Assembly (NCBI GenBank): GCA_016871915.1
Contig: VHBP01000014.1
Span: 1-45,712 of the forward strand
DNA: 45,712 bases
Origin: Gemmatimonadota bacterium
Lineage (GTDB): Bacteria > Gemmatimonadota > Gemmatimonadetes > Gemmatimonadales > Gemmatimonadaceae
Reading direction: 5' to 3'
The position numbers and the translations under genes are program-made. The notes beneath the pieces are model-generated. The model saw nothing but the letters and a program-made list of their open reading frames with translations, had not been told where the DNA came from and did not search any database. This document shows, one piece after another, positions 23,208 to 37,098 of this stretch (position 1 is the first letter of the stretch; each line of letters begins with the position of its first letter).

Positions 23208-24569
23208 CTACGGACGCCCGAGCTCGAACCGGAGGGCATCCTCCAGCGTCGGATGCAAGAAGGAGAAACCCGACCCCTCGAGGGCGGCCGGGCGCACCCG
23301 CTGGCTCGCGAGCACCGTCCCCTCCGCCATCTCGCCAAAGAGCGCGCGTAGCACGAAGGCGGGGACCGGCGCGATCGTCGGCCGATGCAACACACGCCCG
23401 AGCGTCTTCGTGAACTCGCGATTCGTGACCGGTGCCGGCGCCACCACGTTCACAGCGCCCGCGAGCGTTGGCGTCTGGATCGCGTGATGGATCGCCCCGA
23501 TGAGATCCTCACGGGAGATCCAACTCATCCACTGCCGACCATGCCCCAGCATGCCGCCCACGCCGAACTGGAACGGCAGGAGCATCTTGCCGAGCGCGCC
23601 GCCACCGGCAGCGAGGACGATCCCGATGCGCAGCTGCACGACGCGCACCCCCGCTTCCCGCGCGGGCGCCGTCGCCCCCTCCCACTGCTGTCCCACCTCA
23701 GCCAAGAAGTCATCGCCCAGTGCGCTCGACTCGTCGAGCCACTCGTCGCCGCGTGAACCGTAGATCCCGATCGCGGAGGCCGAGACCAGCACCTCGGGCT
23801 TGCGCGTCATCTTCGCTACCGACTCGGCGATGAGGCGCGTCCCCTGGAGGCGCGAGTCGACGATCGCGCGACGACGCGCCGCGGTCCATCGTGCGCCGAC
23901 ATTCTCACCGGCGAGATGCACGACAGCATCGACCCCATCGAGGGACGCGGGATCGAGCTGCCCACGCGCGGGATCCCAGCGCACCGCGCTCGAGGAGCCA
24001 CGCCCGATGGTGCGTACCGTATGGCCACCAGTGGTGAGGAAGGGGACGAGCGCCGACCCGACCATCCCACTCGCACCCGTGATCGCGATGGTGCGGGGCC
24101 CGCGCGCGGCGAAGCGCGCATGGCGATCGAGATCGTTCCGCGTGAGCGTGTGCCGCCACTGGAGGAGCCGCGTGAGCTCCGAGCGCGTGTACCACCCGGC
24201 GACGAGATCGCCGAATGGCGGGACCGGGAGCGCGAAGGTGATCCGATCATCGAGCACCGAGGCGTGCTCGCTCACCGGCTCCATCCGATGGATATGCTCC
24301 CACCGACGGAAGGGCCCGCGGATCTGGATGTCGCGGAACTCCTCGCCGGCCTTGTAGCCCGTGTGGCCGAGGGTCCAGGGAATGGTGAGCGGCCCCATCG
24401 GCAGCGCGATCGTCACCCGCGCGCCATCGCGGATCCCCCCTTCACGATGCCGCAGCTCCACCGGCATCCACGCCGGCGTGAGTCGATCGAACGCCCCCGG
24501 CCGCTCATGCCAGTCGAAGAGCGCCCGTGCCGACACCGGCATCTCAGATTGTCTATGCACGTCCGTCAT
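23208..24569 (-). CDS. TIGR01777-family NAD-dependent epimerase with N-terminal SRPBCC domain
   Basis: A 453-residue fusion. Residues 1-155 form a START/SRPBCC-like domain (ARALFDWHERPGAFDRLTP, then GPFRRWEHIHRMEP and DDRITFALPVPP). A Rossmann short-chain domain follows, with TIAITGASGMVGSALVPFL at about residue 158, VVHLAGENVGARWTA and VLVSASAIGIYGSRGDEWLDE. The last 45 residues are the DUF1731 tail (RPAALEGSGFSFLHPTLEDAL). Proteins of this type are called YfcH or cell-division inhibitor SulA homologues, but the SulA name is a mis-transfer and the substrate is unknown. The SRPBCC fusion suggests a hydrophobic ligand. It lies 36 bases after the glycosylase gene, on the same strand. Confidence 0.9.
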   Translation of the reverse strand: MTDVHRQSEMPVSARALFDWHERPGAFDRLTPAWMPVELRHREGGIRDGARVTIALPMGPLTIPWTLGHTGYKAGEEFRDIQIRGPFRRWEHIHRMEPVSEHASVLDDRITFALPVPPFGDLVAGWYTRSELTRLLQWRHTLTRNDLDRHARFAARGPRTIAITGASGMVGSALVPFLTTGGHTVRTIGRGSSSAVRWDPARGQLDPASLDGVDAVVHLAGENVGARWTAARRRAIVDSRLQGTRLIAESVAKMTRKPEVLVSASAIGIYGSRGDEWLDESSALGDDFLAEVGQQWEGATAPAREAGVRVVQLRIGIVLAAGGGALGKMLLPFQFGVGGMLGHGRQWMSWISREDLIGAIHHAIQTPTLAGAVNVVAPAPVTNREFTKTLGRVLHRPTIAPVPAFVLRALFGEMAEGTVLASQRVRPAALEGSGFSFLHPTLEDALRFELGRP

Positions 24570-24570
24570 C

Positions 24571-24605
24571 TGATCCCTGACCCCTGTGCCCTGGTCCCTG
24601 CCCTT
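24571..24605 (-). repeat. Short degenerate CAGGG heptamer array
   Basis: Read on the minus strand, the gap between the glycosylase and epimerase genes is a run of AGGG units spaced 6-8 bases apart (CAGGGACCAGGG, then CACAGGGGTCAGGGATCAG). It ends one base before the epimerase ATG. It also supplies several Shine-Dalgarno-like AGGG sites for that gene. Confidence 0.5.
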
Positions 24606-25229
24606 CTACCAATCATCTCGGTCATCGACCCGCCGCCAGAGATACCAACTTGCCACCGTCCGATACGGCGCCCATTTGGCCCCCATCCGTGCCAACCGCT
24701 CCGGGGTCGGTTGCGTGCGGAGTCCGTACAGCACCTTCGCCCCGCGCTGGAGCGCGATGTCCAACGTCGGGAGCACGTCAGGACGACCCAGCCGGAACAT
24801 CAACACCATCTGCGCCGTCCACTCCCCGATCCCACGAATCGACGTCAGCGTCGCGATCACCTCATCGTCCGGCATCCCATCGATCTGCTCCAGCGGCAAC
24901 CGCTTCGCCACCAGCTGCTCGGCGAGCCCCTTGATGTACTCCACCTTCCGCCCGCTCAGTCCCACCCCGCGAAGTTTCTCGTCCGGCGTGGCCAGAATCT
25001 GCTTGGGGGTCGGCGCCTTCCCGCGATAGAGCCCGAGCATCCGCCTATAGACCGTCGCGGCAGCGGCCCCCGAGACCTGCTGATAGACGATGGAACGCGC
25101 GACATGGTCGAAGTGGGTCCCGTCAGCCTTCACCTCCCACCCGCAGGGGCCGGCCCGGTCGATCCAGGCCCCGAGGATGGGGTCGACCGCTTTGAGGTGG
25201 GCGATGGCTTTCGTCTGACGCGGAGGCAT
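24606..25229 (-). CDS. AlkA-like DNA-3-methyladenine glycosylase (HhH-GPD)
   Basis: Removes alkylated bases from DNA in base-excision repair. The 207-residue protein covers the HhH-GPD core without the AlkA N-terminal domain. The first core helix reads SIVYQQVSGAAAATVYRRM (residues 47-65). The helix-hairpin-helix is SIRGIGEWTAQMVL (about 130-143), and the catalytic aspartate is Asp157 in VLPTLD. No Fe-S cluster cysteines follow, which fits AlkA/MAG rather than MutY/Nth. It is divergent from the fadN-type gene with only 21 bases between start codons. Confidence 0.9.
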   Translation of the reverse strand: MPPRQTKAIAHLKAVDPILGAWIDRAGPCGWEVKADGTHFDHVARSIVYQQVSGAAAATVYRRMLGLYRGKAPTPKQILATPDEKLRGVGLSGRKVEYIKGLAEQLVAKRLPLEQIDGMPDDEVIATLTSIRGIGEWTAQMVLMFRLGRPDVLPTLDIALQRGAKVLYGLRTQPTPERLARMGAKWAPYRTVASWYLWRRVDDRDDW

Positions 25230-25250
25230 GACGCGAAGCTACTTTGGAGG

Positions 25251-27575
25251 ATGCGTATCACCAAAGTCGGGATCATCGGCGCCGGCGCGATGGGGGCCGG
25301 CATCGCCGCCCTCGCCGCCTCCGCCGGCCTTCCTGTGGTCCTCTTGGACATCCCCGGCGCAGACGACCCCGCGCACCCCGATCGCTCGAGGCCCGCGCGC
25401 GATTCCCTCGAGCGACTCAAGAAGGCGAAGCCCGCCGCGTACATGGACGCGAGCGCCGCCCGCCGCATCACCATCGGGAACACCGCCGATCACCTCAGCC
25501 TCCTCGCCGATTGCAACTGGATCCTTGAGGCGATCATCGAGAAGCCCGCCCCCAAGCAGGCGCTCTTTGCCCAACTCGAGACGATCGCCCCCGATGCGAT
25601 CGTGACCTCGAACACCTCGGGGATCCCGATGGCGATCCTGCTCGAGGGTCGCACCCCGCGCTTCCGCTCCCGCTTCCTCGGCACGCACTACTTCAATCCG
25701 CCGCGCTACATGCATCTCCTCGAGCTCATCCCGACGCCGGAGACGGCGCCCGAGGTGCTCGACACGATGCGCGCCTTCCAAGAACGCATCCTCGGGAAGG
25801 GGATCGTCCTCGCAAAGGATGTCCCCGGCTTCGTCGCCAATCGGCTCGGCGTCCACGGGATGGTCGTCGCCGGTCGATTGATGGTGCAGCACGACCTCAC
25901 CATCCCGCAGGTCGACACCCTAACCGGCGCGCTGATCGGGCGTGCGAAGTCCGCCACCTTCCGCACCGGCGATCTCTCCGGACTCGACGTCTTGGTGCAT
26001 GTGACCGCCGGACTCTCCGAAACCGCGGGAGAGGATCTCGCACTCGAGCCGTTCATCCATGAGCTCGTGAAGTCCGGGCGGCTCGGCGACAAGACGAAGG
26101 CCGGCTTCTACAAGCGTGAGGGGAAGACGACCCTCGCGCTCGATTGGAAGACGCTGACCTACCACGAGACGAAGCGCTTCACCTCGCCTGAGATCGACAC
26201 ACTCATGAAGCGCCCCGCGACGGAGCGACTCGCGCAGGTCACCACACTCCCGGGCGCGCTCGGCGCCTTCGTGCGCGATCTCCTGATCGCGCAGTGTCAC
26301 TATGCGTTGAGCTTGGCTCCCTCGCTCGCCTATGATCTCGCCGCGATCGACCGCGCGATGGAGTGGGGCTACGGCTGGGAGATCGGACCCTTCCGCGCGA
26401 TGGATGCAATCGGACTCGACTGGCTGCGCACCGCCTTCCGTGGGGCGGGGCGTGAGACCCCGCCCCTGCTCGCGAAGGCGGGACGTGCTTTCTACGAGCC
26501 GAGTCCCGATGGCGAGACGATCCCAAAGCTCGACACCGATGCGCGCATCGCGATCCCACCGATCCCTGGACAGCTCTCCCTCGCCGTGCGGCGTCGCCAA
26601 GGGCATGTCCTTCGCGAAAACTCTGAAGCGCGCGTCCTCGACCTCGGCGACGGCGTGCTCGGCCTCGAGTTCTGCGGGAAGATGAATACGCTTGGGCCCG
26701 GCGTGATGGATCTCGCGGCCTTCGCGCTCGAGACCGCGGCGAGCGGCCCATGGCATGGAGTCGTGATCGGGAATGATGATCCCCGCACCTTCACCGCGGG
26801 CGCCAACCTGATGGGGGTGAGTCGGTTGGTGGAAGCGGGCGACTGGCGCGCGATCGAAGCGCTCTGCCAGCGGTTCCAATCGATGGTGATGTCGTTCCGG
26901 ATCGCCCCGGTTCCTGTGGTCGCTGCCCCATTCGGGATGACCTTCGGTGGTGGTTGCGAGGTCTCGCTCCACTGCGATCGCATCCAAGCGCACGCCGAGC
27001 TCTATATGGGGCTCGTCGAGATCGGGGTCGGGCTGTTGCCAGGCGGGTGCGGCACCAAGGAGCTCGCCTTCCGTTTCACCAAGGCACTCGAGGCGTATGA
27101 GGGGGCCGATCCCTTCGAGGGGGTGAAGCGCGCCTTCCAGCTGATCCTCCTCGGCAAGACGAGTACCTCCGCGCATGAGGCGCGCACCCTCGGCTTCCTG
27201 CGGCCGCACGCCGATCGCATCTCGATGAATCGTGACACGCTGATCGCCGACGCCAAGGCGCGCGTGCTCGATCTCGCAACCGACTATGTGGCACCGCTCC
27301 CGCGCACGATGACCTCACTCGGGAGCGGGGGGATGGCCAACCTCGACTATGCCCTCTGGAGCTTCCAAGAGGCGGGCCATGCCTCCGCGCACGATGCACG
27401 AATCGGGCATGAGGTCGCGCGCGTCCTCTGCGGGGGCGAGGGGCCAGCGCGCACCGTCACGGAACAGGACCTACTCGATATCGAGCGGGATGGCTTCCTG
27501 CGACTGTTGGGGACCGCCGAGACGCAGGCGCGCATCGCGCATATGCTGAGCACCGGCACACCGCTGCGGAACTGA
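25251..27575 (+). CDS. fadN: Bifunctional 3-hydroxyacyl-CoA dehydrogenase/enoyl-CoA hydratase (FadN type)
   Basis: Performs the hydration and NAD-dependent oxidation steps of fatty-acid beta-oxidation. From the ATG at 25251 it is 774 residues. The dehydrogenase half comes first: NAD motif [20 protein letters not shown] at residue 5, [12 protein letters not shown], and the family-typical [19 protein letters not shown], with [12 protein letters not shown]. The hydratase domain is C-terminal: [34 protein letters not shown] and [14 protein letters not shown]. This order (dehydrogenase, then hydratase) is that of Bacillus FadN, opposite to E. coli FadB. The ATG directly follows a GGAGG, unusually close for a ribosome-binding site. 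The thiolase gene follows within 10 bases, forming a fadN-fadA unit. Confidence 0.93.
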   Translation: MRITKVGIIGAGAMGAGIAALAASAGLPVVLLDIPGADDPAHPDRSRPARDSLERLKKAKPAAYMDASAARRITIGNTADHLSLLADCNWILEAIIEKPAPKQALFAQLETIAPDAIVTSNTSGIPMAILLEGRTPRFRSRFLGTHYFNPPRYMHLLELIPTPETAPEVLDTMRAFQERILGKGIVLAKDVPGFVANRLGVHGMVVAGRLMVQHDLTIPQVDTLTGALIGRAKSATFRTGDLSGLDVLVHVTAGLSETAGEDLALEPFIHELVKSGRLGDKTKAGFYKREGKTTLALDWKTLTYHETKRFTSPEIDTLMKRPATERLAQVTTLPGALGAFVRDLLIAQCHYALSLAPSLAYDLAAIDRAMEWGYGWEIGPFRAMDAIGLDWLRTAFRGAGRETPPLLAKAGRAFYEPSPDGETIPKLDTDARIAIPPIPGQLSLAVRRRQGHVLRENSEARVLDLGDGVLGLEFCGKMNTLGPGVMDLAAFALETAASGPWHGVVIGNDDPRTFTAGANLMGVSRLVEAGDWRAIEALCQRFQSMVMSFRIAPVPVVAAPFGMTFGGGCEVSLHCDRIQAHAELYMGLVEIGVGLLPGGCGTKELAFRFTKALEAYEGADPFEGVKRAFQLILLGKTSTSAHEARTLGFLRPHADRISMNRDTLIADAKARVLDLATDYVAPLPRTMTSLGSGGMANLDYALWSFQEAGHASAHDARIGHEVARVLCGGEGPARTVTEQDLLDIERDGFLRLLGTAETQARIAHMLSTGTPLRN

Positions 27576-27583
27576 GGATGACC

Positions 27584-28759
27584 ATGCGTACGGATGAAGT
27601 CGTGATCGTCGGCGCCGCACGGAGCGCCGTGGGCCGTGGGAAGAAGGACGGCGCTCTCGCCGGCGTGCATCCGGTGGAGCTCTCCGCCGCAGTGATGCGC
27701 GCGACGGTGGCGCGCGCCGGGGTCAACCCCGCACAGATCGACGATGTGATCTGGGGGTGTGCGATGCCCGAAGCGGGTCAGGGGCTCAACATCGCGCGGC
27801 TCGCGTCGTTACGAGCCGGGTTCCCCGTCGAGGTCTCGGGGATGACCGTGAATCGCTTCTGCTCGAGTGGGCTGCAGACCATCGCGCTCGGCGCGCAGGC
27901 GATCCTAAGCGGGATGAACGATGTGGTGCTCGCCGGTGGGGTCGAGATGATGAGCGCCGTCCCGATGTCGGGATTCACGACGCGGCTCCATCCCGAGCTC
28001 GTCGAAGAGAACATCGGGATGGGGTTCACCGCGGAGCGGGTCGCGAAGCGGTGGGGGATCACGCGAGAGGCGCAGGATGCCTTCGCGTTAGCCTCGCAGC
28101 AGAAGGCGGCGGCGGCGCAGGCCGCAGGGCGCTTTCAACAGGAGATCATCCCGATCCCGGTGGAGCATGTGAGCTGGCGTGGCGCTGAGCAGTCAGTGAC
28201 GACCACGATGTTCGAGACCGACGAACTCGTGCGCGGGGGCACCACACTTGAGGGGCTCGCCAAGTTGCCGCCGGCGTTCAAGCCGGGTGGCACCGTGACG
28301 GCGGGGAACGCCTCACCGTTGAGTGATGGCGCCGCCGCGGTCGTGCTGATGTCACGGGCGCGAGCGGAGGCGGTGGGGCTCACCCCGCTCGCGCGCTTCG
28401 TCACCTTCGCGACGGCCGGGGTCGCCCCCGATGTGATGGGGATCGGTCCGGTCGCGGCGGTGCCCAAGGCGCTGGCGCGTGCCGGACTGAAGCTGGATCA
28501 GCTCAAGAGGATCGAACTCAACGAGGCCTTCGCGGCGCAGGCGCTGGCCGTGATCAAGGATCTCGGGATCGACGAGGCGCGGCTCAACGTGAATGGCGGG
28601 GCGATCGCCCTCGGGCATCCGTTGGGGGCCAGCGGGGCCAAGCTCACGGTGCAGCTCGTGCACGACCTCCGGAATAACGGGGGCGGGCTCGGGATGGTCA
28701 CCATGTGCATCGGGGGCGGGATGGGGGCAGCAGGGATCTTCGAGGTGTTCGCGGCGTAG
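27584..28759 (+). CDS. fadA: Acetyl-CoA acyltransferase (3-ketoacyl-CoA thiolase)
   Basis: Catalyses the last, thiolytic step of beta-oxidation, releasing acetyl-CoA. The start at 27584 is preferred over the in-frame ATG at 27578 because the GAGG over the fadN stop is then 6 bases upstream; the product has 391 residues. The acylated Cys93 lies in [36 protein letters not shown] holds the catalytic His, and [15 protein letters not shown] the C-terminal Cys. It has the thiolase signature [13 protein letters not shown]. Directly downstream of fadN on the same strand; a fadE-type acyl-CoA dehydrogenase was not found in the window. Confidence 0.95.
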   Translation: MRTDEVVIVGAARSAVGRGKKDGALAGVHPVELSAAVMRATVARAGVNPAQIDDVIWGCAMPEAGQGLNIARLASLRAGFPVEVSGMTVNRFCSSGLQTIALGAQAILSGMNDVVLAGGVEMMSAVPMSGFTTRLHPELVEENIGMGFTAERVAKRWGITREAQDAFALASQQKAAAAQAAGRFQQEIIPIPVEHVSWRGAEQSVTTTMFETDELVRGGTTLEGLAKLPPAFKPGGTVTAGNASPLSDGAAAVVLMSRARAEAVGLTPLARFVTFATAGVAPDVMGIGPVAAVPKALARAGLKLDQLKRIELNEAFAAQALAVIKDLGIDEARLNVNGGAIALGHPLGASGAKLTVQLVHDLRNNGGGLGMVTMCIGGGMGAAGIFEVFAA

Positions 28760-28799
28760 GGGGGAGGAAGGGTCTCCTGCCCCTCCGGAGCAGCGCCCG

Positions 28800-28814
28800 G
28801 GGGAACGCTTCCCC
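28800..28814. terminator. Small hairpin after the thiolase gene
   Basis: GGGGAA (28800-28805) and TTCCCC (28809-28814) flank a CGC loop, 40 bases after the fadA stop. The stem is short and has no T-run, so it is only a possible terminator. Confidence 0.3.
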
Positions 28815-28868
28815 ACCCCGATATCGTTCGTCTCGCAAGCCCCCCGCCACCTTCTCGCTTCTCCTCGT

Positions 28869-29189
28869 ATGAACGTCGATCGCAGCACCGCCATGTCCCG
28901 GGCCGCCAAGCTCGAGGAGCTCGAGCAGGAGATCCGCGCGCGGATCCCCCGCCCCTCGGCGCGCCTCCATATCTCGCTCTCCAATCCCCCCATCCGCACC
29001 GTCTACCAGACGCAGATGCGCATCGCGGGCAAGCGCGACGACGTGCTCGACTTCATCGCCTCGCTCTATGATGAGGTGAAGGGGATGGTGCGGCCCGACG
29101 GGACCCTCCCGCTCTCCGTGCAGGCGATCGAAAGCGAGAGTAGCGAGCACATCCAGCTTCTCCTCGTGCGCGATCTCTACGAGGGCTGA
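28869..29189 (+). CDS. Small uncharacterised cytoplasmic protein
   Basis: No family was recognised. The ATG at 28869 gives 106 residues; a second in-frame ATG lies eight codons on ([20 protein letters not shown]). The N-terminal part is a charged helix and the rest reads as an alpha/beta fold: [38 protein letters not shown] and a final strand [13 protein letters not shown]. No signal peptide, Cys pair or nucleotide-binding motif is visible. It lies 109 bases downstream of fadA on the same strand and has no obvious link to it. Coding character is supported by a consistent GC-rich third-position pattern and plausible secondary structure. Confidence 0.65.
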   Translation: MNVDRSTAMSRAAKLEELEQEIRARIPRPSARLHISLSNPPIRTVYQTQMRIAGKRDDVLDFIASLYDEVKGMVRPDGTLPLSVQAIESESSEHIQLLLVRDLYEG

Positions 29190-29220
29190 GCATCGTAAAG
29201 GCCAATCGCATCGCGCATCC

Positions 29221-29580
29221 TCACCCCTTGGCCTGCGCCGAGAAGAAGAACGCGGCGCCGGCGAGCGCGAGGTCTTTCAGGAGTGACGGCATCGCCGCCT
29301 GATCCCCCCCCATGACCATCGGCAACTGGATGGTCAGCGCGAAGATGAGGAGCAAGACGCCGAGGAGTCCAGAACCCAGCTTCTCCTGCTTACCGGTGAA
29401 GAGGCTGATCGCTGCGGCGACCATCGCAACACCGGTGAGATAGACCCAGAGGATCGCCGGTCCCGGCACCCAGGTGGGGACGGCGCCGGTCATGTTCCCG
29501 CCCATCGCGAGATGGAGGAGACCGAAGATCGCGAAGACGATGGCGAAGAGGGGACGACCGAGCTTGCCGAGCATGTCCAT
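29221..29580 (-). CDS. DoxX-like four-helix membrane protein
   Basis: A 119-residue integral membrane protein with four hydrophobic helices: about residues 10-30 (LFAIVFAIFGLLHLAMG), 42-62 (AILWVYLTGVAMVAAAISLF), 69-90 and 98-115. The helix spacing and the N-terminal FGLLHL pattern resemble DoxX/DoxD relatives, which act with redox enzymes or as unknown membrane proteins. A well-placed GGAGG ribosome-binding site lies 7 bases before the start (29588-29592 on the plus strand). It is 42 bases downstream of the VOC dioxygenase gene in the same direction, a pairing often seen for stress-related DoxX and ring-cleaving dioxygenases. The exact role is unknown. Confidence 0.75.
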   Translation of the reverse strand: MDMLGKLGRPLFAIVFAIFGLLHLAMGGNMTGAVPTWVPGPAILWVYLTGVAMVAAAISLFTGKQEKLGSGLLGVLLLIFALTIQLPMVMGGDQAAMPSLLKDLALAGAAFFFSAQAKG

Positions 29581-29622
29581 GGCAGAACCTCCGAAAGGGT
29601 GAGGCGTTGGGTGGAGCTCTTC

Positions 29623-30618
29623 CTAGAATTCCACGGCCGAGTCATCGACGGCGAACCCGGGACCGTCGGTGGCGATCTCCAAGAGTTGCCCATCGGGTGC
29701 CTGGAAGTAGATCGACTGGAAGTAGGTCCGGTCCATCACCGGGGAGACCTCCACGCCGATCGACTGCAGATGCTCGCGCCAGGCGAGCTGTTCCTCCGCA
29801 TCCTTCGCCCGAAAGGCGACATGATGCGTCTGACCGATCCCAACTCGCGCCTGCGGCGCCCGCGGGGACCAACCGAACAACGTCCACGAGCTGCCGGGAA
29901 GCACGCGCGTGCCGTCGTAGTTCGCCCAGAACCAATGCGGCGTATCGGGATCGTCCTGATTGATCGTCTTCTTCACGAGCCGGATTCCGAGCGCCTGTTG
30001 ATAGAAGTCGCTCGCCCGCTCGATATCGTCCGTCATCCCGGTGATGTGATGCAGTCCGGTGAGCGGCATCACCGGCGTGATCGTCGGGACGGGCTCGGGC
30101 CAGGTCGTCGCCGCGATCGCGCGCTCATCGCGTGTGCCCGGGAGCTGATGCGGCTGCTGGCCCATCACCCCCTGACCTAACGCCTCGATCGGTTCATCGA
30201 GGTGATAGCCCGGCCCCGCCGTCGCGATCTCGAGCACCTGCCCGTCGGGATCGCGGAAGTAGAGCGAGGTGAAGTAGCCGCGCGGCATCGGCCCGCTCAC
30301 GGGGAGACCCACGTCCTGCAGGCGGCGCTTCCACATCAGGAGGGAGTCGTAGGTCGGCGTGCTGAAGGCGAGGTGGTGCACGCCCCCGACGCCGAATCGT
30401 CCGCGTGGGCTCCCCGCCCACTCGAAGAAGGTCACGAGGGTCCCCGGGGCGCCGGTGGCGTCGCCGTAGTAGAGGTGCGCCGAGGAGGGGTCGTCGTAGT
30501 TCTTGGTCGCCTTGACCAGCGTGAGCCCTAGGACCTCGGTATAGAACGCGAGGGTCCGGCGCGCGTCAGCGGCGACGAGCGTGATGTGATGGAACCCTTG
30601 GGTGATCGGTGCGGTCAT
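29623..30618 (-). CDS. Two-domain VOC ring-cleaving dioxygenase (MhqA/MhqO-like)
   Basis: Probable extradiol-type dioxygenase acting on hydroquinones or similar aromatic electrophiles. The 331 residues hold two vicinal-oxygen-chelate repeats. The first starts at GFHHITLVAADARRTLAFYT and the second at GLHHITGMTDDIERASDFYQ. Each half has the matching DPDGQVLEIAT or APDGQLLEIAT strand with the metal-ligand Glu; the metal His residues are those in HHIT and HHLAFS / HHVAFR. This layout matches the MhqO group of quinone-detoxifying dioxygenases. It is divergent from recC with 49 bases between, and upstream of a DoxX-like gene. Which aromatic compound it cleaves is not shown by the sequence. Confidence 0.86.
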   Translation of the reverse strand: MTAPITQGFHHITLVAADARRTLAFYTEVLGLTLVKATKNYDDPSSAHLYYGDATGAPGTLVTFFEWAGSPRGRFGVGGVHHLAFSTPTYDSLLMWKRRLQDVGLPVSGPMPRGYFTSLYFRDPDGQVLEIATAGPGYHLDEPIEALGQGVMGQQPHQLPGTRDERAIAATTWPEPVPTITPVMPLTGLHHITGMTDDIERASDFYQQALGIRLVKKTINQDDPDTPHWFWANYDGTRVLPGSSWTLFGWSPRAPQARVGIGQTHHVAFRAKDAEEQLAWREHLQSIGVEVSPVMDRTYFQSIYFQAPDGQLLEIATDGPGFAVDDSAVEF

Positions 30619-30667
30619 GATGTTCGTGCCAGCGCGCAGAGGACGGCGGTAGGATGTACAGAGGAAA

Positions 30668-33600
30668 ATGGCCCGTGTCAGACCAGGTCGCTACTATAGG
30701 AGTGCCATGCCGCCGACCGGCTTCCGCGCCTTCCTGGCCCCCCGACTCACCCCGCTCAAGGAGCACCTGCTCGACCGCATCGCGGCCGAGCCCCTCCCGC
30801 CGCGCGAGTTCGAGTGGCTCTTCGTGCAAAGCCTCGGGATGCGGCATTGGCTGACGCTCCAGATCGCCGATCGCCTCGGCTGCGCGGGATCGCTGCAGCT
30901 CCCCTTCCCGCGGGATCTGATGACGAATGCCGCGCGATGGGTGCGCGAACGGACCGAGGGGAGTGATCGCTTCTCGCGCGAGGCGTTGCTCTGGCGGATC
31001 GAGCATCGCCTGCGCGCGCTCGATCTCGACGATCCGACCTTCGCCCCGCTCCGAACCTATCTCTCCGCTGCTGATGCACGGATGCGCGCGGGACTCGCCT
31101 CACGCATCGCGGATCGTCTCGACGACTACCAGCTCTTCCGCCCCGATCTCCTTGCCGCGTGGGATGGTCGGACACTCCAAACAGACTCCCCGCACGAAGG
31201 GTGGCAGGCGGCGCTCTGGCGTGAGCTGGCGATCGGCGATGCGCCCTACCCCGCGCGCATCGCCGATCGGGTGCTCACGGCGCTACGGCACTCGGTGCGC
31301 GGCACCTTCGAGATCCCGCCGCGGCTCACCGTCTTCGGCGTCAGCTCCCTGCCGGAACGCTTCATCGAGTTCCTGGAGGCGCTTGGTCGACACAGCGATG
31401 TGACGCTCTATGCGGCCCTGCTTCCGGAGACGACCGACCATCCGCTCGTCCGTGCGTCGGGAACGCAGGGCGCGGCGATGCAGCAGCTCCTCGCCCGACA
31501 TGACGCGACGATCACGCATCTCGAATCGGTCGCTGCGCCGTCGATCCCGCTCACGGCCCGCGTGCAGTGTCACTCGACGCATGGCGCACTGCGCGAGATC
31601 GAGGTGATCCGTGATCAACTCCTCGACGCCTTCGCGACCGATCCCTCCCTGAAGCCCGATCAGGTGCTCGTGCTCATCCCGGATGTCGAGGAATGGGGAC
31701 CGACAGTGGAGATGGTCTTTTCCACCGACGAGCCCGGCGCCCCACGGATCCCGATCCATATCGCGGACCGGCCCATTGGGAGCAATCCCGCCGCCGAGGC
31801 CTTCCAACAACTCCTCGCCCTCGAGCACGGCCGCTTCGCGCACTCCGAGCTCTTTGGGCTCCTGCAGCATCCGATGGTCCGCGCGGCGGCGGGACTCGAG
31901 GAGGAGGAGCTCGAACGCCTCGCGCAGCGAACGCATGCGGCTAACGTCCGCTGGGGATACGACGCCTCGGCGCTCGCGGCGCTCGGGCTCCCCGCCGACG
32001 ACATGCCGAGTTGGCGACAGGGTCTCGATCGCCTGCTCATGGGGATCATCGCAGGACGATCGGATCGCCCGGTGCTCTCCGTGCTTCCCGCGATCGGCGA
32101 TACGGCTGGTGAGCCGGAGGCGGTGGGACTTCTGACGCGCTGGGTCGAAGGGATCGCGTCTCTCGTTGCCTCTTGGAAGACGCCTCGCTCGTTGGACGCG
32201 TGGGGCACCCATCTCGCCGAGACGGCGGAGTGGTATCTCGACGGCGTCGACGCGGTCTCGCGGAGTGCGCGTGCCCGACTCATCGCGCAGCTCCGACGTC
32301 TCGCGACCGATCGGCCGGCCCAGGTCGAAGACCCGGAGATGCCGATCGAGTTCGGCGTGATTCGTGAGTGGCTCGAGCGCCAACTCGCGGATGAGGACGG
32401 GACGAAGCAGTTCCTCTCCGGGAAGGTCACCGTCGCCGCACGCAAGCCGATGCGGAGCATCCCCTTCCGCGTGATAGCCGTCGCAGGGCTCGATGACGCT
32501 ACCTTCCCGCGTCGCGACCAGCCCATCGGCTTCGACCTGATCGCACACGCCCCACGCCTCGGCGACCGCTCGCTGCGCGAGGATGATCGTCAGCTCTTCC
32601 TCGATCTCGCGATGGCGGCTGAGGAGACGCTGATCCTGACCTGGTCAGGGCGCGACGCGACGACGCACAGCGAACGTGCGCGGTCGGTGGTGGTGGATGA
32701 GCTCCTCGATCATCTGAAACGGCAGCAATCAGAACTGCCGGTCGTCCAGCATCCCCTGCACCCCTTCTCGCGGCGCTACTTCTCGAACCAGCTAGGCGAT
32801 GAGGCGCTCTTCTCCTACTCCCGCGCGATGGAGCGCGGGGCGCACGCGGCACGCACCGGTGCCTATGTGCTCGCGCCGACCGCGGTTGGCGCCGCCTCGC
32901 CACCGGTGGCGAGCGAGGAGATCCGACTCAAGGACCTGACCGATCTGTGGGAGAATCCCGCCGAGTTCTTCTGTCGGCAGACCTTGCGCCTCACCCTGCC
33001 GGAACAGGATGTGGCGGCGACCGATCTCGAGCGCTTCGCGCTCTCGCCCAAGGATCGAGGATTGCTCCGCCATCTCCTGGTGCAGCGCATCCTCACGGGG
33101 AGCTACGACCCGGCGCGTGAACTCCAGCGCTTCCTCGCTGATGGATTGCTCCCGCCGGGCGCCCTAGGGCGTGCGATCTTCACGGAGATCATGGCGGAGG
33201 TCGAGCCGATTCGTGCCCGCGTCGCGGGTCTCTCGCTCACCTCCGCCTCGGTCCTCATCCAGGGAACGGGGTGGCATCTCCGCGGCACCCTCGATGGGCT
33301 CACCGCCACCGATCGGATCATCCTCCGTGCGGGGCACTATCGCGCCAAGCATCGGATCCGGGCCTGGGTGGAGCATGTGGTACTCCTCGCGGCCGCGCAG
33401 ACGGGTCATCAGGTCCCGCAGCGCACGATCCTGATCGGCAAGGAGAAGGATGAGGACGGCGACGGCGTGACCCAGCACGTGGCGACGCAGGCGTCGTGTC
33501 CGGCGGTCGCCGATCCAATCGCCATGCTGGACCGGTGGGTGCGGACGCTACGCGAGGCACGGACCCGTCCGCTCCCCTTCTTCCAACAGGCAGGGGCGGC

Positions 33601-33810
33601 CTGGCTCGATTCAGTACGAAAAGGGAAGGTGACCGATCATCTGGCCGCCGCGAGGAAGCAGTTCACCGATGGCTACAACTGGTCGGGCGATGAGTCGGAT
33701 CCCTATGTCGCGCTCTGCTTTGGCGAGGACGATCCGCTCGCAGCGCATCGGGAGACATTCGAGCGACTCGCGACGGAGCTCTGCCCCACCTTCGAGCTCC
33801 CGGATCTCGT

Positions 33811-33814
<4 letters not shown>
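30668..33814 (+). CDS. recC: RecC subunit of exodeoxyribonuclease V
   Basis: Non-catalytic subunit of RecBCD, which threads and splits DNA ends and reads Chi-like sites. The longest start gives 1048 residues; a second ATG at 30707 with AGGAG ahead of it is an alternative (1035 residues). The family opening is EWLFVQSLGMRHWLTLQIADRLG (counterpart of VQSxGMxxWL), followed by LPFPRDLM. Further on come ERFIEFLEALGRHSDVTLYA, VLVLIPDVEEWGPTVEMVF and IPFRVIAVAGLDDATFPRRD, the last being the degenerate helicase-like region where canonical helicases carry motifs. The C-terminal part is a nuclease-like fold without an intact catalytic set, as in E. coli. The stop overlaps the recB start by four bases. 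Confidence 0.92.

Positions 33815-37094
<3,280 letters not shown>

Positions 37095-37098
<4 letters not shown>

Noticed and set aside
23916-25250. 445-residue extension of the FadN-type protein
   Set aside because: It is antisense to the epimerase and glycosylase genes, Arg/Pro/His-rich, and FadN starts with the NAD motif right after 25251.
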